This document shows positions 16,838 through 26,355 of a stretch of 64,000 bases of DNA, one piece after another; positions within the stretch are counted from its first letter, which is position 1, and each line of letters begins with the position of its first letter. A program made the position numbers and the translations under genes. The stretch lies in assembly GCF_005221385.1 (NCBI RefSeq), contig NZ_CP039904.1, forward strand, positions 1 to 64,000, in the 5' to 3' direction. The notes under the pieces were generated by a model that saw only the letters and a list, made by a program, of their open reading frames with translations, did not search any database and was not told where the DNA came from. Source of the stretch: Agrobacterium tumefaciens. Its GTDB lineage: Bacteria; Pseudomonadota; Alphaproteobacteria; Rhizobiales; Rhizobiaceae.

Positions 16838-18215
16838 ACCATCGCTGTTTTCACGCCTCGTCATTCGCGTGGGCATGGTTCTGCTCATAGTGGCGAGTAT
16901 CCTTATTTCCGCCGCCGGTTATTATGCCCAGACGGCCGCCAACAAGACCTATGACCAGCTTCTGCGCGGCGCCGCCATGCAGATTGCCGACGGCATTACC
17001 CAGAATGACGGCAAGCTGATCGTCAATCTGCCGCTCTCGGCTTTCGAACTGCTTGGCTTTGCGGAAAGGGACCGCATCTTCTATCGCATCGTCGGACCGG
17101 ACGGCGCGATCGTCAGCGGTTATCCCGACCTCAATGCCGATTATGATTATGTCGCTGCCCGCTACGATCCGCAGCTCGAAACGGAACAATATCGCGGCGT
17201 GGAAGTGCGGGTCATCACCGTTTCGCGCGCGCTTGCCGATCAGGCGCAGGGCGGATGGATCTACGTCATCCTGGCGCAGACCACCGAGGCGCGCCGGGCG
17301 CTGGCCGCCGAGATAACCCAGGGCGCCATATTGATTGTCGGCATCATGATCCTGCTTGGACTTGGCGGCACCTTTCTCGCCGTGCGTTATGCGCTGAAGC
17401 CCGTTACCCGGCTGGCGCTTGCGCTGCGGCAGCGCAACCCCGAAGACCTGACGACCATGGAAATGCCAGCACCGCAGGAGCTGCAGCCGTTTCTGGGCGC
17501 CATCAACCACTTCATGAGGCGGCTGGACGAACGTGTCGTGCGGCTGCAGCAGTTCATCGCCGATGCCGCACACCAGATACGCACGCCGCTGACCGGGCTT
17601 TCCGCCCAGGTGGATATGCTTGATGAAGCGAGCATGATCCCGGAAAATCGCGAGCGTACCCAGCGCATCAAGATACGCACGGGCGAACTGGCGCAGCTGA
17701 CCAATCAGCTTCTCAGCCACGCCATGGTCATCCATCGCTCCGGCACCATCCAGCTCGAGAACATCAATCTGGTTGCGGTGGCGCGCACGGCCTTCCACCA
17801 TGCCGTTCCGCTGACCGTCGATCCCGACATGGTGATTTCCTTTGAGGCCGACGAAGCGTTGATGCCGGTCAAAGGCGACCCGGTCAGCCTGCGCGAAGCA
17901 ATCGCCAACATCATCAGCAATGCGCTGCGCCATGGCGCGGTGTCGCGCCTTGACGTCCGGGTGATGCAACATGACGAGCGGATCTGCGTCGAGGTGGAAG
18001 ACGACGGACCAGGTATTCCGCCGGAAAAGTGGGATCAGATGTCACGCCGCTTCAACGCCACATCTCCCAATGTCGGCACCGCCTCGGGGCTCGGTTTTGC
18101 CATAGCAGCGGAAGTCGCGGTCGCGCATGGCGGCCTGATCCGCTTTCGCGAGAAGGGCTACACGGGTTTCACCGTCATCCTTGACTTGCCCTGCGCCGGG
18201 GAGGACAGCGCGTGA
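16824..18215 (+). CDS. Sensor histidine kinase (TctE-like)
   Basis: A 463-aa membrane kinase. One helix near 15-32, a periplasmic sensor region (about 35-165), a second helix (about 168-190), a HAMP-like linker, HisKA with phosphoacceptor His in ADAAHQIRTPL, and a HATPase with NALRHGA (N box), DDGPGIPP (G1) and GLGFAIA (G2). It overlaps the response regulator upstream and, by four bases, the binding-protein gene downstream, so the three form one operon. The sensor region probably contacts the periplasmic binding protein. Confidence 0.92.
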   Translation: MTTREPSLFSRLVIRVGMVLLIVASILISAAGYYAQTAANKTYDQLLRGAAMQIADGITQNDGKLIVNLPLSAFELLGFAERDRIFYRIVGPDGAIVSGYPDLNADYDYVAARYDPQLETEQYRGVEVRVITVSRALADQAQGGWIYVILAQTTEARRALAAEITQGAILIVGIMILLGLGGTFLAVRYALKPVTRLALALRQRNPEDLTTMEMPAPQELQPFLGAINHFMRRLDERVVRLQQFIADAAHQIRTPLTGLSAQVDMLDEASMIPENRERTQRIKIRTGELAQLTNQLLSHAMVIHRSGTIQLENINLVAVARTAFHHAVPLTVDPDMVISFEADEALMPVKGDPVSLREAIANIISNALRHGAVSRLDVRVMQHDERICVEVEDDGPGIPPEKWDQMSRRFNATSPNVGTASGLGFAIAAEVAVAHGGLIRFREKGYTGFTVILDLPCAGEDSA

Positions 18216-19312
18216 AAAAACTTTTCCTGGCAATCCTGTTTTCAGCGCTGGCCACGGGCTCGGCGCTGCCGCAGCCGACGGAGGGCACCTCGACATATTT
18301 TCCCGCCCCGGCCGAAGAGACGGGCCGTCTCGTCATCAACGGCGCGACCGACACATCCGCCCTGAAACCGCTTCTGCTCGATTTTCAGCAGGTCGAACCA
18401 AACATTGCCATCGACTATACCGATTTCGTCACCAACGATCTCTATCGAGAGGCGGACGCCGCCTGCCGGGAGGAGAAGGATTTCGGCGACCTTCTGATGT
18501 CATCCTCGGTGGACCAGATGGTGAAGCTCGCCAATGACGGATGCGCCCTGTCGCATGTGTCCACAGAGACGCGCGCGGTAGAGAACCACGCCAATAGTTG
18601 GCGCGACGAGGTCTATGGCTTCACATTCGAGCCGAGTGTCATCGTTTATAATAGCGATTATGTTCCGCCGCAGGACGTGCCGCATACGCGCGCCGAACTT
18701 GCCGATCTGCTGCGCCGAAAACAGGAGTTCTACCGCGGCCACGTCGCGACCTATGATCTTCGCCAGTCAGGCGTCGGTTATCTTCTGGCCTTCCTTGATG
18801 CGGAACAGAATTCCACCGCCTATGGCCGCCTGCTGGAAAGCATGAGCCGCGTCGACACCCAGCTGCGCTGTTGCAACAATTCCGTGCTGGCCGATATTTC
18901 CAACCAGAAAATATATATCGGCTACAATGTCATAGGCTCCTACGCCTATGCAGCGACCCTGCGCGATCCGAAGCTGAAAATCGTCTTGCCGCGTGATTAT
19001 ACCCTTGTTCTGAGCAGGGCAGCGCTCATTCCGCAAAAGGCAAGGCAAGCGGCGCTTGCCGGACGCTTCATCGATTATCTTCTTTCGGAACGCGGCCGGC
19101 GTATCGCCCGGGAAAAATCCTTCTTCTTCTCGCAGGACGGAACCATGCCGACAGGCGTCGATGGCCCTCCCTCGCTCATCGAAAGCGGTGTCGGACGCCT
19201 CATCCGCATCGGCCCCGCCCTTCTGGCGACGCAGGACGCCGCCCAGCGCAAACGTTTCATCGACGACTGGACCGACGTGATGACGTCCGGAAACAATTCC
19301 GGAGCGAACTGA
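18212..19312 (+). CDS. Periplasmic binding protein dedicated to the two-component system
   Basis: A 366-aa secreted binding protein (signal peptide about 1-20) translated from a GTG inside the kinase stop codon. It matches the importer's binding protein at 14791-15855 over most of its length, for example VDQMVKLANDG against MDQGVKLATDG, and YNVIGSYA against YNLIGSYA. Its position with the kinase, not the transporter, suggests a sensing role, like the periplasmic PgtC that works with PgtA/PgtB in phosphoglycerate sensing. It has two adjacent Cys residues (about 218-219) that the transporter paralogue lacks. Confidence 0.87.
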   Translation: MKKLFLAILFSALATGSALPQPTEGTSTYFPAPAEETGRLVINGATDTSALKPLLLDFQQVEPNIAIDYTDFVTNDLYREADAACREEKDFGDLLMSSSVDQMVKLANDGCALSHVSTETRAVENHANSWRDEVYGFTFEPSVIVYNSDYVPPQDVPHTRAELADLLRRKQEFYRGHVATYDLRQSGVGYLLAFLDAEQNSTAYGRLLESMSRVDTQLRCCNNSVLADISNQKIYIGYNVIGSYAYAATLRDPKLKIVLPRDYTLVLSRAALIPQKARQAALAGRFIDYLLSERGRRIAREKSFFFSQDGTMPTGVDGPPSLIESGVGRLIRIGPALLATQDAAQRKRFIDDWTDVMTSGNNSGAN

Positions 19313-19403
19313 TATCTTGAAAAAATCGGACGGCACCCGGCGCATTCGGGCCGGCGGTGCATCCGTCAGATCATCATGAAGCGCTTCACATAACGCGTCA
19401 TGT

Positions 19404-19425
19404 CCGGGAGGCTTTCACCTCCCGG
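19404..19425. terminator. Hairpin between convergent genes
   Basis: CCGGGAGG (19404-19411) pairs perfectly with CCTCCCGG (19418-19425) around a six-base loop. It lies between the binding-protein gene (plus) and acnB (minus) and may stop transcription from both; there is no long T-run. Confidence 0.5.
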
Positions 19426-19435
19426 TGCTGAAACA

Positions 19436-22225
19436 TCAATAATGGACCGAGAGGGAATCGATCGGCGTGCCCTTCGACGGGGTGAACTTGGTCAGATCGA
19501 TCCCTTCGACGGCTGCCTTGTATTCCTCAGCACTCGGCGTGCGGCCAAGGATTGCCGACAGGACGACGACCGGGGTCGAGGCCAGAAGCGATTCACCCTT
19601 CTTTTCAGCCGTGTCTTCCACGACGCGGCCCTGGAACAGGCGGGTCGAGGTTGCCAGAACGGTATCGCCCTTTTCCGCCTTTTCCTGGTTGCCCATGCAC
19701 AGGTTGCAGCCCGGGCGTTCCAGATAGAGGATGTTCTCGTATTCGGTGCGGTTGGTGGTCTTCGGCTTCAGGTCATCGAATTCGAAGCCTGAATACTTCT
19801 GCAGGATTTCCCAATCCCCTTCCGCCTTCAGCTCATCGATGATGTTGTAGGTCGGTGCAGCGACGACGAGCGGCGCCTTGAACTCGACCTTGCCTTCGGC
19901 CTTTTCGATGTTCTTCAACATCTGGGCGACGATCTTCATGTCGCCCTTATGCACCATGCACGAGCCGACAAAGCCCAGATCGACCTTCTTGGTGCCTCCG
20001 TAATAGGACACCGGACGGATCGTATCATGGGTGTAGCGCCGGGAGACATCGGCATTGTTGACGTCGGGGTCGGCGATCATCGGTTCGTCGATGACATCGA
20101 GATCCACGACGACTTCGGCGAAATATTTCGCATTGTCGTCGGGGGTCAAGGCAGGCTTTTCGCCAGAACGGATCTCGGCGATGCGCTGATCCGCCTTGGC
20201 GATCAGGCCCTTCAGGGTCTGGGCGGCATTGTCCATGCCCTTGTCGATCATGATCTGGATGCGCGACTTGGCGATCTCCAGCGACTCGATCAGCGTCTCG
20301 TCCTCAGAGATACAGATCGACGCCTTGGCCTTCATCTCGGCCGTCCAGTCGGTGAAGGTGAAGGCCTGGTCGGCGAGCAGCGTGCCGATGTGGACTTCGA
20401 TGATGCGGCCCTGGAAGACGTTATCGCCATGCTGCTTCAGCATCTGCGCCTGCGTCGCATGCACAACGTCGCGGAAGTCCATATGCGGCTGCATCGTGCC
20501 CTTGAAGGTGACCTTGACCGATTGCGGGATCGGCATGGTCGCTTCACCCGTCGCCAGCGCCAGCGCCACGGTGCCCGAGTCGGCACCGAAGGCGACGCCC
20601 TTGGACATGCGCGTATGGCTGTCGCCGCCGATGATGATCGCCCAGTCATCCACGGTGATGTCGTTCAGCACCTTGTGGATCACGTCCGTCATCGAATGGT
20701 AGACGCCCTTCGGGTCGCGCGCGGTGATGACGCCGAAATTGTTCATGAAGGACATGAGCTTCGGAATGTTCGCCTGCGCCTTCTTGTCCCAGACGGAGGC
20801 CGTGTGGCAGCCCGACTGATAGGCGCCATCCACCAGCGGCGAAATGACGGTTGCCGCCATCGCCTCAAGTTCCTGCGCGGTCATCAGGCCGGTCGTATCC
20901 TGCGAGCCGACGATGTTGACCTTGACGCGAACGTCCGAACCGGCATGCAGAACCTTGCCCGGGGTCACGCCGACGGCGTTGCGGTTGAAGATCTTCTCAA
21001 CGGCGGTGAGGCCCTGACCTTCGATCGCGATTTCCTTGTTCGGGGCAAAGACCGGCGTAGCCTCGATGCCGAGCGTCTGAGCCGCGAAGGTCTGGAGCTT
21101 CTTGCCAAAAACGATGGCGTAGGAGCTGCCCGCCTTCATGAATTCCATCTTCTGGGGCGTGAAGGCGGCGGCAACGTCAACCAGCTCATTGCCGCTTTCG
21201 TCGCGGAGCTTGCGGTTCTTGGCGTCGATCTTCAGGACAGTGCCGGTCTCGACCGAATATTTCTGTTCGAGGATCGGGTTGCCGTCATTGTTGAGGATCG
21301 GCTTGCCATCTTCACCGAGCTTCTTCACCCAGTTCTTCAGGTTGATGCCGATACCACCCGTCACGTCGACGGTGGTGGCGAAGATCGGCGAGATGCCATT
21401 GGTGCCGGCAACGATGGGGGCGAAATTGACGAAGGGCACATAGGGGCTGGCCTGCTTGCCGGTCCACAGCGCCACGTTGTTGACGCCGGACATGCGTGAC
21501 GAGCCAACGCCCATCGTGCCCTTTTCGGCGATCATCATCACCCGCTTGTCGGGATGCTGCTTCTGAAGCGCGACGATTTCCGCCTGCGCTTCCGGCGTGA
21601 TCATACACTGGCCGTGCAGCTGGCGGTCGGAACGCGAATGCGCCTGGTTGCCGGGGGACAGAAGGTCGGTGGAAATATCGCCTTCGGCGGCGATGAAGGT
21701 CACAACCTTGATCTCGTCCTCGACGTCAGGAAGCTTGGTGAAGAATTCGGCCTTGGCATAGCTTTCAAGCACGCCCTTGGCGACGGCATTGCCTGCCTTG
21801 AAGGCGTCGCGCAGCCGGAACATGTCGGCGTCATAAAGGAAGACCTGGGTCTTCAGAACTTCACCCGCCTGCGCGGCAAGTGCCGCGTCATCACCGAGCG
21901 TGATGTCGAGCAGCACTTCGACAGAAGGGCCACCCTTCATGTGCGACAGCAGTTCCAGCGCGAAGGCAGGCGTGATCTCTGGCACGACGACTTCACCGAG
22001 AATGATCTGCTTGAGGAAGGCCGCCTTGACGCCCGCAGCACTCGTGGTGCCCGGCAGGGAGTTGTAGATGAAGAATTTAAGGGCGTCCGTCCGGTATTCG
22101 CTACCGGCATCCTTGATCAGCGCAATGATTTCGGCGGTCAATGCGCCGTCATCGATCGGCTTGGGTGCGAGCCCTTGTTGTTCTCTGCTTTTGATCTCAG
22201 CCAGGTAATCCAAGTAAAGGTTCAT
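19436..22225 (-). CDS. acnB: Aconitate hydratase B
   Basis: Interconverts citrate and isocitrate in the TCA cycle and may also act on 2-methylisocitrate. The protein starts MNLYLDYLAEIKSREQQGL with the HEAT-like AcnB domain, followed by the swivel domain (about 170-390) and the catalytic domains. Cluster-ligand cysteines appear in GFVGSCMVHKGD and GCNLCMGNQ. At 929 aa it is longer than E. coli AcnB (about 865). It is a lone gene between a sensory operon and a chemoreceptor. Many alphaproteobacteria rely on AcnA, so a B-type enzyme here is worth noting. The 275 bases upstream contain its promoter and the end of the chemoreceptor gene's transcript. Confidence 0.97.
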   Translation of the reverse strand: MNLYLDYLAEIKSREQQGLAPKPIDDGALTAEIIALIKDAGSEYRTDALKFFIYNSLPGTTSAAGVKAAFLKQIILGEVVVPEITPAFALELLSHMKGGPSVEVLLDITLGDDAALAAQAGEVLKTQVFLYDADMFRLRDAFKAGNAVAKGVLESYAKAEFFTKLPDVEDEIKVVTFIAAEGDISTDLLSPGNQAHSRSDRQLHGQCMITPEAQAEIVALQKQHPDKRVMMIAEKGTMGVGSSRMSGVNNVALWTGKQASPYVPFVNFAPIVAGTNGISPIFATTVDVTGGIGINLKNWVKKLGEDGKPILNNDGNPILEQKYSVETGTVLKIDAKNRKLRDESGNELVDVAAAFTPQKMEFMKAGSSYAIVFGKKLQTFAAQTLGIEATPVFAPNKEIAIEGQGLTAVEKIFNRNAVGVTPGKVLHAGSDVRVKVNIVGSQDTTGLMTAQELEAMAATVISPLVDGAYQSGCHTASVWDKKAQANIPKLMSFMNNFGVITARDPKGVYHSMTDVIHKVLNDITVDDWAIIIGGDSHTRMSKGVAFGADSGTVALALATGEATMPIPQSVKVTFKGTMQPHMDFRDVVHATQAQMLKQHGDNVFQGRIIEVHIGTLLADQAFTFTDWTAEMKAKASICISEDETLIESLEIAKSRIQIMIDKGMDNAAQTLKGLIAKADQRIAEIRSGEKPALTPDDNAKYFAEVVVDLDVIDEPMIADPDVNNADVSRRYTHDTIRPVSYYGGTKKVDLGFVGSCMVHKGDMKIVAQMLKNIEKAEGKVEFKAPLVVAAPTYNIIDELKAEGDWEILQKYSGFEFDDLKPKTTNRTEYENILYLERPGCNLCMGNQEKAEKGDTVLATSTRLFQGRVVEDTAEKKGESLLASTPVVVLSAILGRTPSAEEYKAAVEGIDLTKFTPSKGTPIDSLSVHY

Positions 22226-22500
22226 CGCTATCCCAACGTCCTGATATGTATGGAGCCAAAACCCAGCACCACCGAACTGTCACGTCAATAGGTCTGGGTC
22301 TTTTACCGGTTTCGAGTACGCCAACCGGGGCCGGCTGACAAGATGTCGCATTTCAGTATAATCGTTTCAATCGTTCCGTTGTTCGACTGTCGCGACAAAA
22401 ATGGGCGGCCCTTCTGCGAACCACCCATTCCTATATCAGACCATCGTCTTGCCGGCGATCAAAAGGAGCCGTGAATCCGCCGTCAAAAACGCGGCAATCA

Positions 22501-24444
22501 TCAAAACTCCTCCCAGCTGTCCGCAGAGGTGTTCAGTGCGGCATTGCCGGAAAACGCAGCCCTGATCCTGCCGCCAAGAGCGCGCGCCGGAGACGCCGCG
22601 GGCCTGTCGGACGAAGAGACGGTGCGAACCGGAGCGGAGGCTTCACTATAACCGCCTTCGGACAGTTTGAACTGGGCGATAAGCCCGTTGAGCGAAGACG
22701 CCTCGCGTGCAAGGCCGTGGCTTGCAGCCGTGCTTTCCTCCACCATGGCGGCGTTCTTCTGGGTGTCCTGATCCATCTGGTTCACAGCCGTGTTGATCTG
22801 CTGGAGGCCGGAGGACTGTTCCTGTGCCGATTCCGCGATCGCCGCGACGTGCCGGTTGATGTCCTGCACTTCGGTGACGATCAGTTCCAGCGCCCTACCG
22901 GTTTCGCCAACCAGCTGCACGCCCTGCTCCACCTGACTGTTCGATGTCGTGATCAGGTTCTTGATTTCCTTGGCGGCACCGGCGGAACGCTGCGCCAGCT
23001 CACGAACCTCCTGCGCGACAACGGCAAAGCCCTTGCCCGCATCACCGGCACGCGCCGCTTCCACGCCGGCATTCAGCGCCAGAAGGTTGGTCTGGAAGGC
23101 GATCTCATCGATCACGCCGATGATGTTGGAAATCTGATTGGCGGATGTCGCGATCTGTTCCATCGCCGCGACGGCCTTCTGCACAACCTCGCCCGACTTT
23201 TCCGCGCCGACCTTTGCGCGGCCGACGAGATGACCGGCTTCCTGCGCGCGTTTGGTGGAGTCCTTCACCGTGATGGTGATTTCTTCCAGCGCCGCCGCAG
23301 TCTCTTCAACGGCCGCCGCCTGCTGTTCGGTACGTCTCGCCAGATCATCTGCCGCAGACCGGATTTCGTTGGCGCCGGCATCGATGCCACGGGCATTCTG
23401 CGCCACATGGGTAAGGGTCGACTGCAGCTGTTCAGCGGCCCGGTTGAAATCACCGCGAATACCGTCAAGGCCGGCAACGAACGGCTGAACGATCCGGTAG
23501 GTAACATCGCCCTCAGCGATCTTCGAAAGCGCAGTGGCAAGATTGTCGACGGCAAACTGTACGTCGGCAGCCTCCTTCGCCTTCTGTTTCTCGCGCTCTA
23601 TCCGGTCCTTTTCAGAAGTCGACCGGTTGGCCTCGGTTTCATTCTCAAGCCGCACACGCTCGATTGCATTTTCACGGAAGGCCTGAACCGCAGCGGCCAT
23701 CTGGCCCACTTCATCCTTGCGGTCCATTCCGTCGATTTCGCTTGCCGTATCACCGGCCGCCAGCGATCCCATGCGCTCACGAAGCCGCGCAATCGGGGTG
23801 GTGATGCCACGCGAAGAGACAAACAGGCCGAGTGCGATCAAGGCGAGGGAAACGAGCGCTATGCCGATCAGTCCCGTCCAGATCGTCGTATCGGTGCTGG
23901 CGGTGAGCTGCTGCCTGCCATCATTCATGACCTGAATAAGCTGCTCGTTGCCGGCGCTGATCTTCGGCGACACTTCGCCGATTTTCCGAAGGACGTTCAG
24001 CGCCATCTGCTGCGCTTCGGCGGTTTTCCCCGCCTGCATCAGGGCGATGACCTGATTGCCGATCTCCTCCACTTCAACGACACCCTTCAGGATATCGCGG
24101 GCGGCATCCGTGCGGGCCGGCACCAGTTCCATGATCTTGTTCTGGCGCTCTTCGAGCTGTTTGCGATCTGCCCTGAAAGTCTTGACCGCCGATTCGAAAT
24201 CACTGCCGGCGGGATCATTGAGGCTGGCGCGAAGCATCTGCATGCCGAGCGCATTGAGATTGCCGCTGGTCCGCGCGTTCAGCACCGCCGCAAGAGCCTC
24301 GTTGGCAATGAAATCGCTATAGACGCGGTCGGTATTCTTATATTGCAGGCTGACGTAGCTAATTCCGGAAAGCGACATCAAACTCATCAGCGAGATGACA
24401 AAAACGACCTTCGTTTTTATCTTGGTATTCTTCAGGAAAGACAT
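22501..24444 (-). CDS. Methyl-accepting chemotaxis protein
   Basis: A 647-aa chemoreceptor. The N-terminal helix (about 10-30) and a second helix (about 185-207) flank a four-helix-bundle-like periplasmic sensor. A HAMP domain follows, then the cytoplasmic signalling helices with the conserved tip around FAVVAQEVRELAQRSAGAA. The C-terminus ends SWEEF, resembling the tethering pentapeptide that recruits CheR/CheB. The ATG is chosen to give MSFLKNTKIKTK ahead of the first helix; the frame runs 13 codons further upstream. Ligand unknown. Transcribed alone. Confidence 0.95.
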   Translation of the reverse strand: MSFLKNTKIKTKVVFVISLMSLMSLSGISYVSLQYKNTDRVYSDFIANEALAAVLNARTSGNLNALGMQMLRASLNDPAGSDFESAVKTFRADRKQLEERQNKIMELVPARTDAARDILKGVVEVEEIGNQVIALMQAGKTAEAQQMALNVLRKIGEVSPKISAGNEQLIQVMNDGRQQLTASTDTTIWTGLIGIALVSLALIALGLFVSSRGITTPIARLRERMGSLAAGDTASEIDGMDRKDEVGQMAAAVQAFRENAIERVRLENETEANRSTSEKDRIEREKQKAKEAADVQFAVDNLATALSKIAEGDVTYRIVQPFVAGLDGIRGDFNRAAEQLQSTLTHVAQNARGIDAGANEIRSAADDLARRTEQQAAAVEETAAALEEITITVKDSTKRAQEAGHLVGRAKVGAEKSGEVVQKAVAAMEQIATSANQISNIIGVIDEIAFQTNLLALNAGVEAARAGDAGKGFAVVAQEVRELAQRSAGAAKEIKNLITTSNSQVEQGVQLVGETGRALELIVTEVQDINRHVAAIAESAQEQSSGLQQINTAVNQMDQDTQKNAAMVEESTAASHGLAREASSLNGLIAQFKLSEGGYSEASAPVRTVSSSDRPAASPARALGGRIRAAFSGNAALNTSADSWEEF

Positions 24445-24796
24445 GAATGGCCTCGGGGCAAGCGCTCCGCCAGCCATCCGCATAGGGTGGCCGGGGAGAG
24501 ATATAAAGAAACATCGCGGGTAGCTGTGCCCCTCATAGGGCTACAAGCGGATGCCCTTGTTCGAGCCGCCACGAGGCAGACCGAGGGAACCGCTTGTTCT
24601 ACCGGCTCCGCCGATGAAACCTTGGAACCTGCTTGTTTAGATTTCACGAAACCACTGAATGAAGTGTTACCTAATATATGCAAGTGCTCATAATTTGCTG
24701 CGCCGCGACATTCCCGTGCGGCTGCCGACACGCAGGCGCGTGTCAGCCCGCCCCGAAGTGTGCCGGCAATCATAACCGGCACACTAACGTCCTCGG
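24445..24796. other. Intergenic region with two hairpins
   Basis: About 350 bases upstream of the chemoreceptor and downstream of the hydrolase operon. AGTGTGCCGG (24757-24766) pairs with CCGGCACACT (24776-24785), placed just after the hydrolase stop on the minus strand and likely its terminator. GACACGC (24727-24733) pairs with GCGTGTC (24738-24744). The remainder presumably carries the chemoreceptor promoter. No gene is supported. Confidence 0.55.
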
Positions 24797-25876
24797 TTAA
24801 GCCAAATGCTGATTGAAGAAACCGGCGATCCGGTCGAACGGGATTTTGTCCGCACGGTCGTAAAGATCGACGTGATTGGTATCCGGAATAATTACGAGTT
24901 CTTTCGGTTCCGCCGCGGCGGCGAAAGCGGTTTCACTGAAGTAGCGCGAATGCGCCTTCTCACCATGGATAATCATGACCGGACGCGGAGATATCTCGGC
25001 GATATAGGTCAGGATCGGCATATTCATGAATGACAGCGGCGTGGTCTGCGACCAGGCATTGCCCGAGTTGACGGCACGCGGATGATAGCCGCGCGGTGTC
25101 ATGTAATAGTCGTGATAGTCGATCAGGAACTGCGCTTCACCGCCCTTCAATTCATTGTAGCGCGACTGATAGGCCGGCGTTCCCTTCTCGGCATCCACCC
25201 AGCGCTGCCGGCTCATCTGCTCCAGCGCCTGTGTACGTTGTTCAAGGGTAACGCTGTCATTGTAGCCCTTCGACATAACGCGTGACATGTCGTACATGGT
25301 GCTGGCAACGACTGCCTTCACGCGCTTGTCTGCGGCAACTGCATTCAAGGCCATGCCACCCCAGCCGCAAATGCCGATGACGCCGATACGCTCGCGATCG
25401 ACATAGGATTGCAGGCCGATATAGTCCACCGCCGCACTGAAGTCCTCGGTATTGATATCAGGCGAGGCAATGTTGCGGGGCTCGCCGCCGCTTTCTCCGG
25501 TATAGGACGGGTCAAACGCCAGCGTGGCAAACCCGCGCTCCGCCATGGTCTGCGCATAAAGCCCCGAGGACTGTTCTTTCACGGCACCGAACGGACCGCC
25601 GATGACGAGAGCCGCCGATGGCTGGGTTGCGCGGTTCTTCGGCAGGTAGAGATCGCCCACTAATGTGATCCCATAACGGTTCTTGAACGAGACCTTCTGG
25701 TGGTCGACATTGTCGCTCTTCGGGAAAACCTTGTCCCAGGCTGTGTTTTGGGCGAAGGCCGGTATTGTGCCCGCAGCCTGCACCATGCTGATCGCGGCAA
25801 CGGCGATGCCTGTAGCCTTCATCAGGTTGCGCCTGCCGGCATTGAAAATCTCGGTCGTTTCAGTTTCGTTGGTCAT
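24797..25876 (-). CDS. Secreted alpha/beta hydrolase (dienelactone-hydrolase-like)
   Basis: A 359-aa hydrolase with an RR-containing leader (GRRNLMKATGIAVAAIS, about 14-30) that resembles a Tat signal, so probably exported folded. The core has an oxyanion-loop-like GGPFGAVKEQ, nucleophile-elbow region IGICGWGG in which Cys rather than Ser is the likely nucleophile, and a late His in DTNHVDLYD. GGAGA lies before the ATG. It is the last gene of an operon with a cyclophilin-like protein and an MFS transporter. Substrate unknown; Cys-nucleophile relatives include dienelactone hydrolases. Confidence 0.83.
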   Translation of the reverse strand: MTNETETTEIFNAGRRNLMKATGIAVAAISMVQAAGTIPAFAQNTAWDKVFPKSDNVDHQKVSFKNRYGITLVGDLYLPKNRATQPSAALVIGGPFGAVKEQSSGLYAQTMAERGFATLAFDPSYTGESGGEPRNIASPDINTEDFSAAVDYIGLQSYVDRERIGVIGICGWGGMALNAVAADKRVKAVVASTMYDMSRVMSKGYNDSVTLEQRTQALEQMSRQRWVDAEKGTPAYQSRYNELKGGEAQFLIDYHDYYMTPRGYHPRAVNSGNAWSQTTPLSFMNMPILTYIAEISPRPVMIIHGEKAHSRYFSETAFAAAAEPKELVIIPDTNHVDLYDRADKIPFDRIAGFFNQHLA

Positions 25877-25896
25877 GGGAGGTCTCCAGTGGTGGA

Positions 25897-26355
25897 TTAG
25901 ATGCGTTCGATACGCAGTGGAAATTCCCCGGGGAGATGCAGCGCTTCATAGCCTTGTTCGAAGCGTCCCAGCCGGACCAGACCGGGATGCTTGTAGTCGG
26001 TGTAGAACATCGCAAGATTGCCCCAGGGCATGTAATAACAGAGGTCGTATGGTCGCTCATTGTCGAATGGCCCATGGCCTTCGACGGTCAGCTTCCGAGG
26101 GAGATAGGCGATCTTCTCGTTGGAGCTGAAGTCCGTGATTTTGAGATCTAGCGGAAGCATGGATGCGAAATCGCGTGCCGATGGATTATCGTAGAGCGTC
26201 GCTATCATCGTGTTCCTTGCAAAAGTCAGCTGGATCCTCACCTCAGTTCGCTCCTGATCGTTAGGGCCGCCTTTACTGAAAACTCGGCCGGGGAAGATGA
26301 AAGCCGCGACCGCCAGCGCCAGCAGTTTGCGTCGTTTGGCGTGGGCAGATTTCAT
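25897..26355 (-). CDS. Exported cyclophilin-like fold protein
   Basis: A 152-aa protein with an N-terminal signal or anchor (hydrophobic about 11-24). The mature part matches the cyclophilin-like family formerly DUF369: RIQLTFARNTMIATLYDNPSARDF, then YMPWGNLAMFYTDY. The biochemical role of this family is unclear; it often accompanies hydrolases and oxidoreductases. The ATG overlaps the MFS gene stop by four bases (ATGA), so it is the middle gene of a three-gene operon. Confidence 0.82.
   Translation of the reverse strand: MKSAHAKRRKLLALAVAAFIFPGRVFSKGGPNDQERTEVRIQLTFARNTMIATLYDNPSARDFASMLPLDLKITDFSSNEKIAYLPRKLTVEGHGPFDNERPYDLCYYMPWGNLAMFYTDYKHPGLVRLGRFEQGYEALHLPGEFPLRIERI

Noticed and set aside
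22471..24693. A 740-codon plus-strand open frame
   Set aside because: Antisense to the chemoreceptor, whose domains are unmistakable; the plus-strand product has no recognisable domain.
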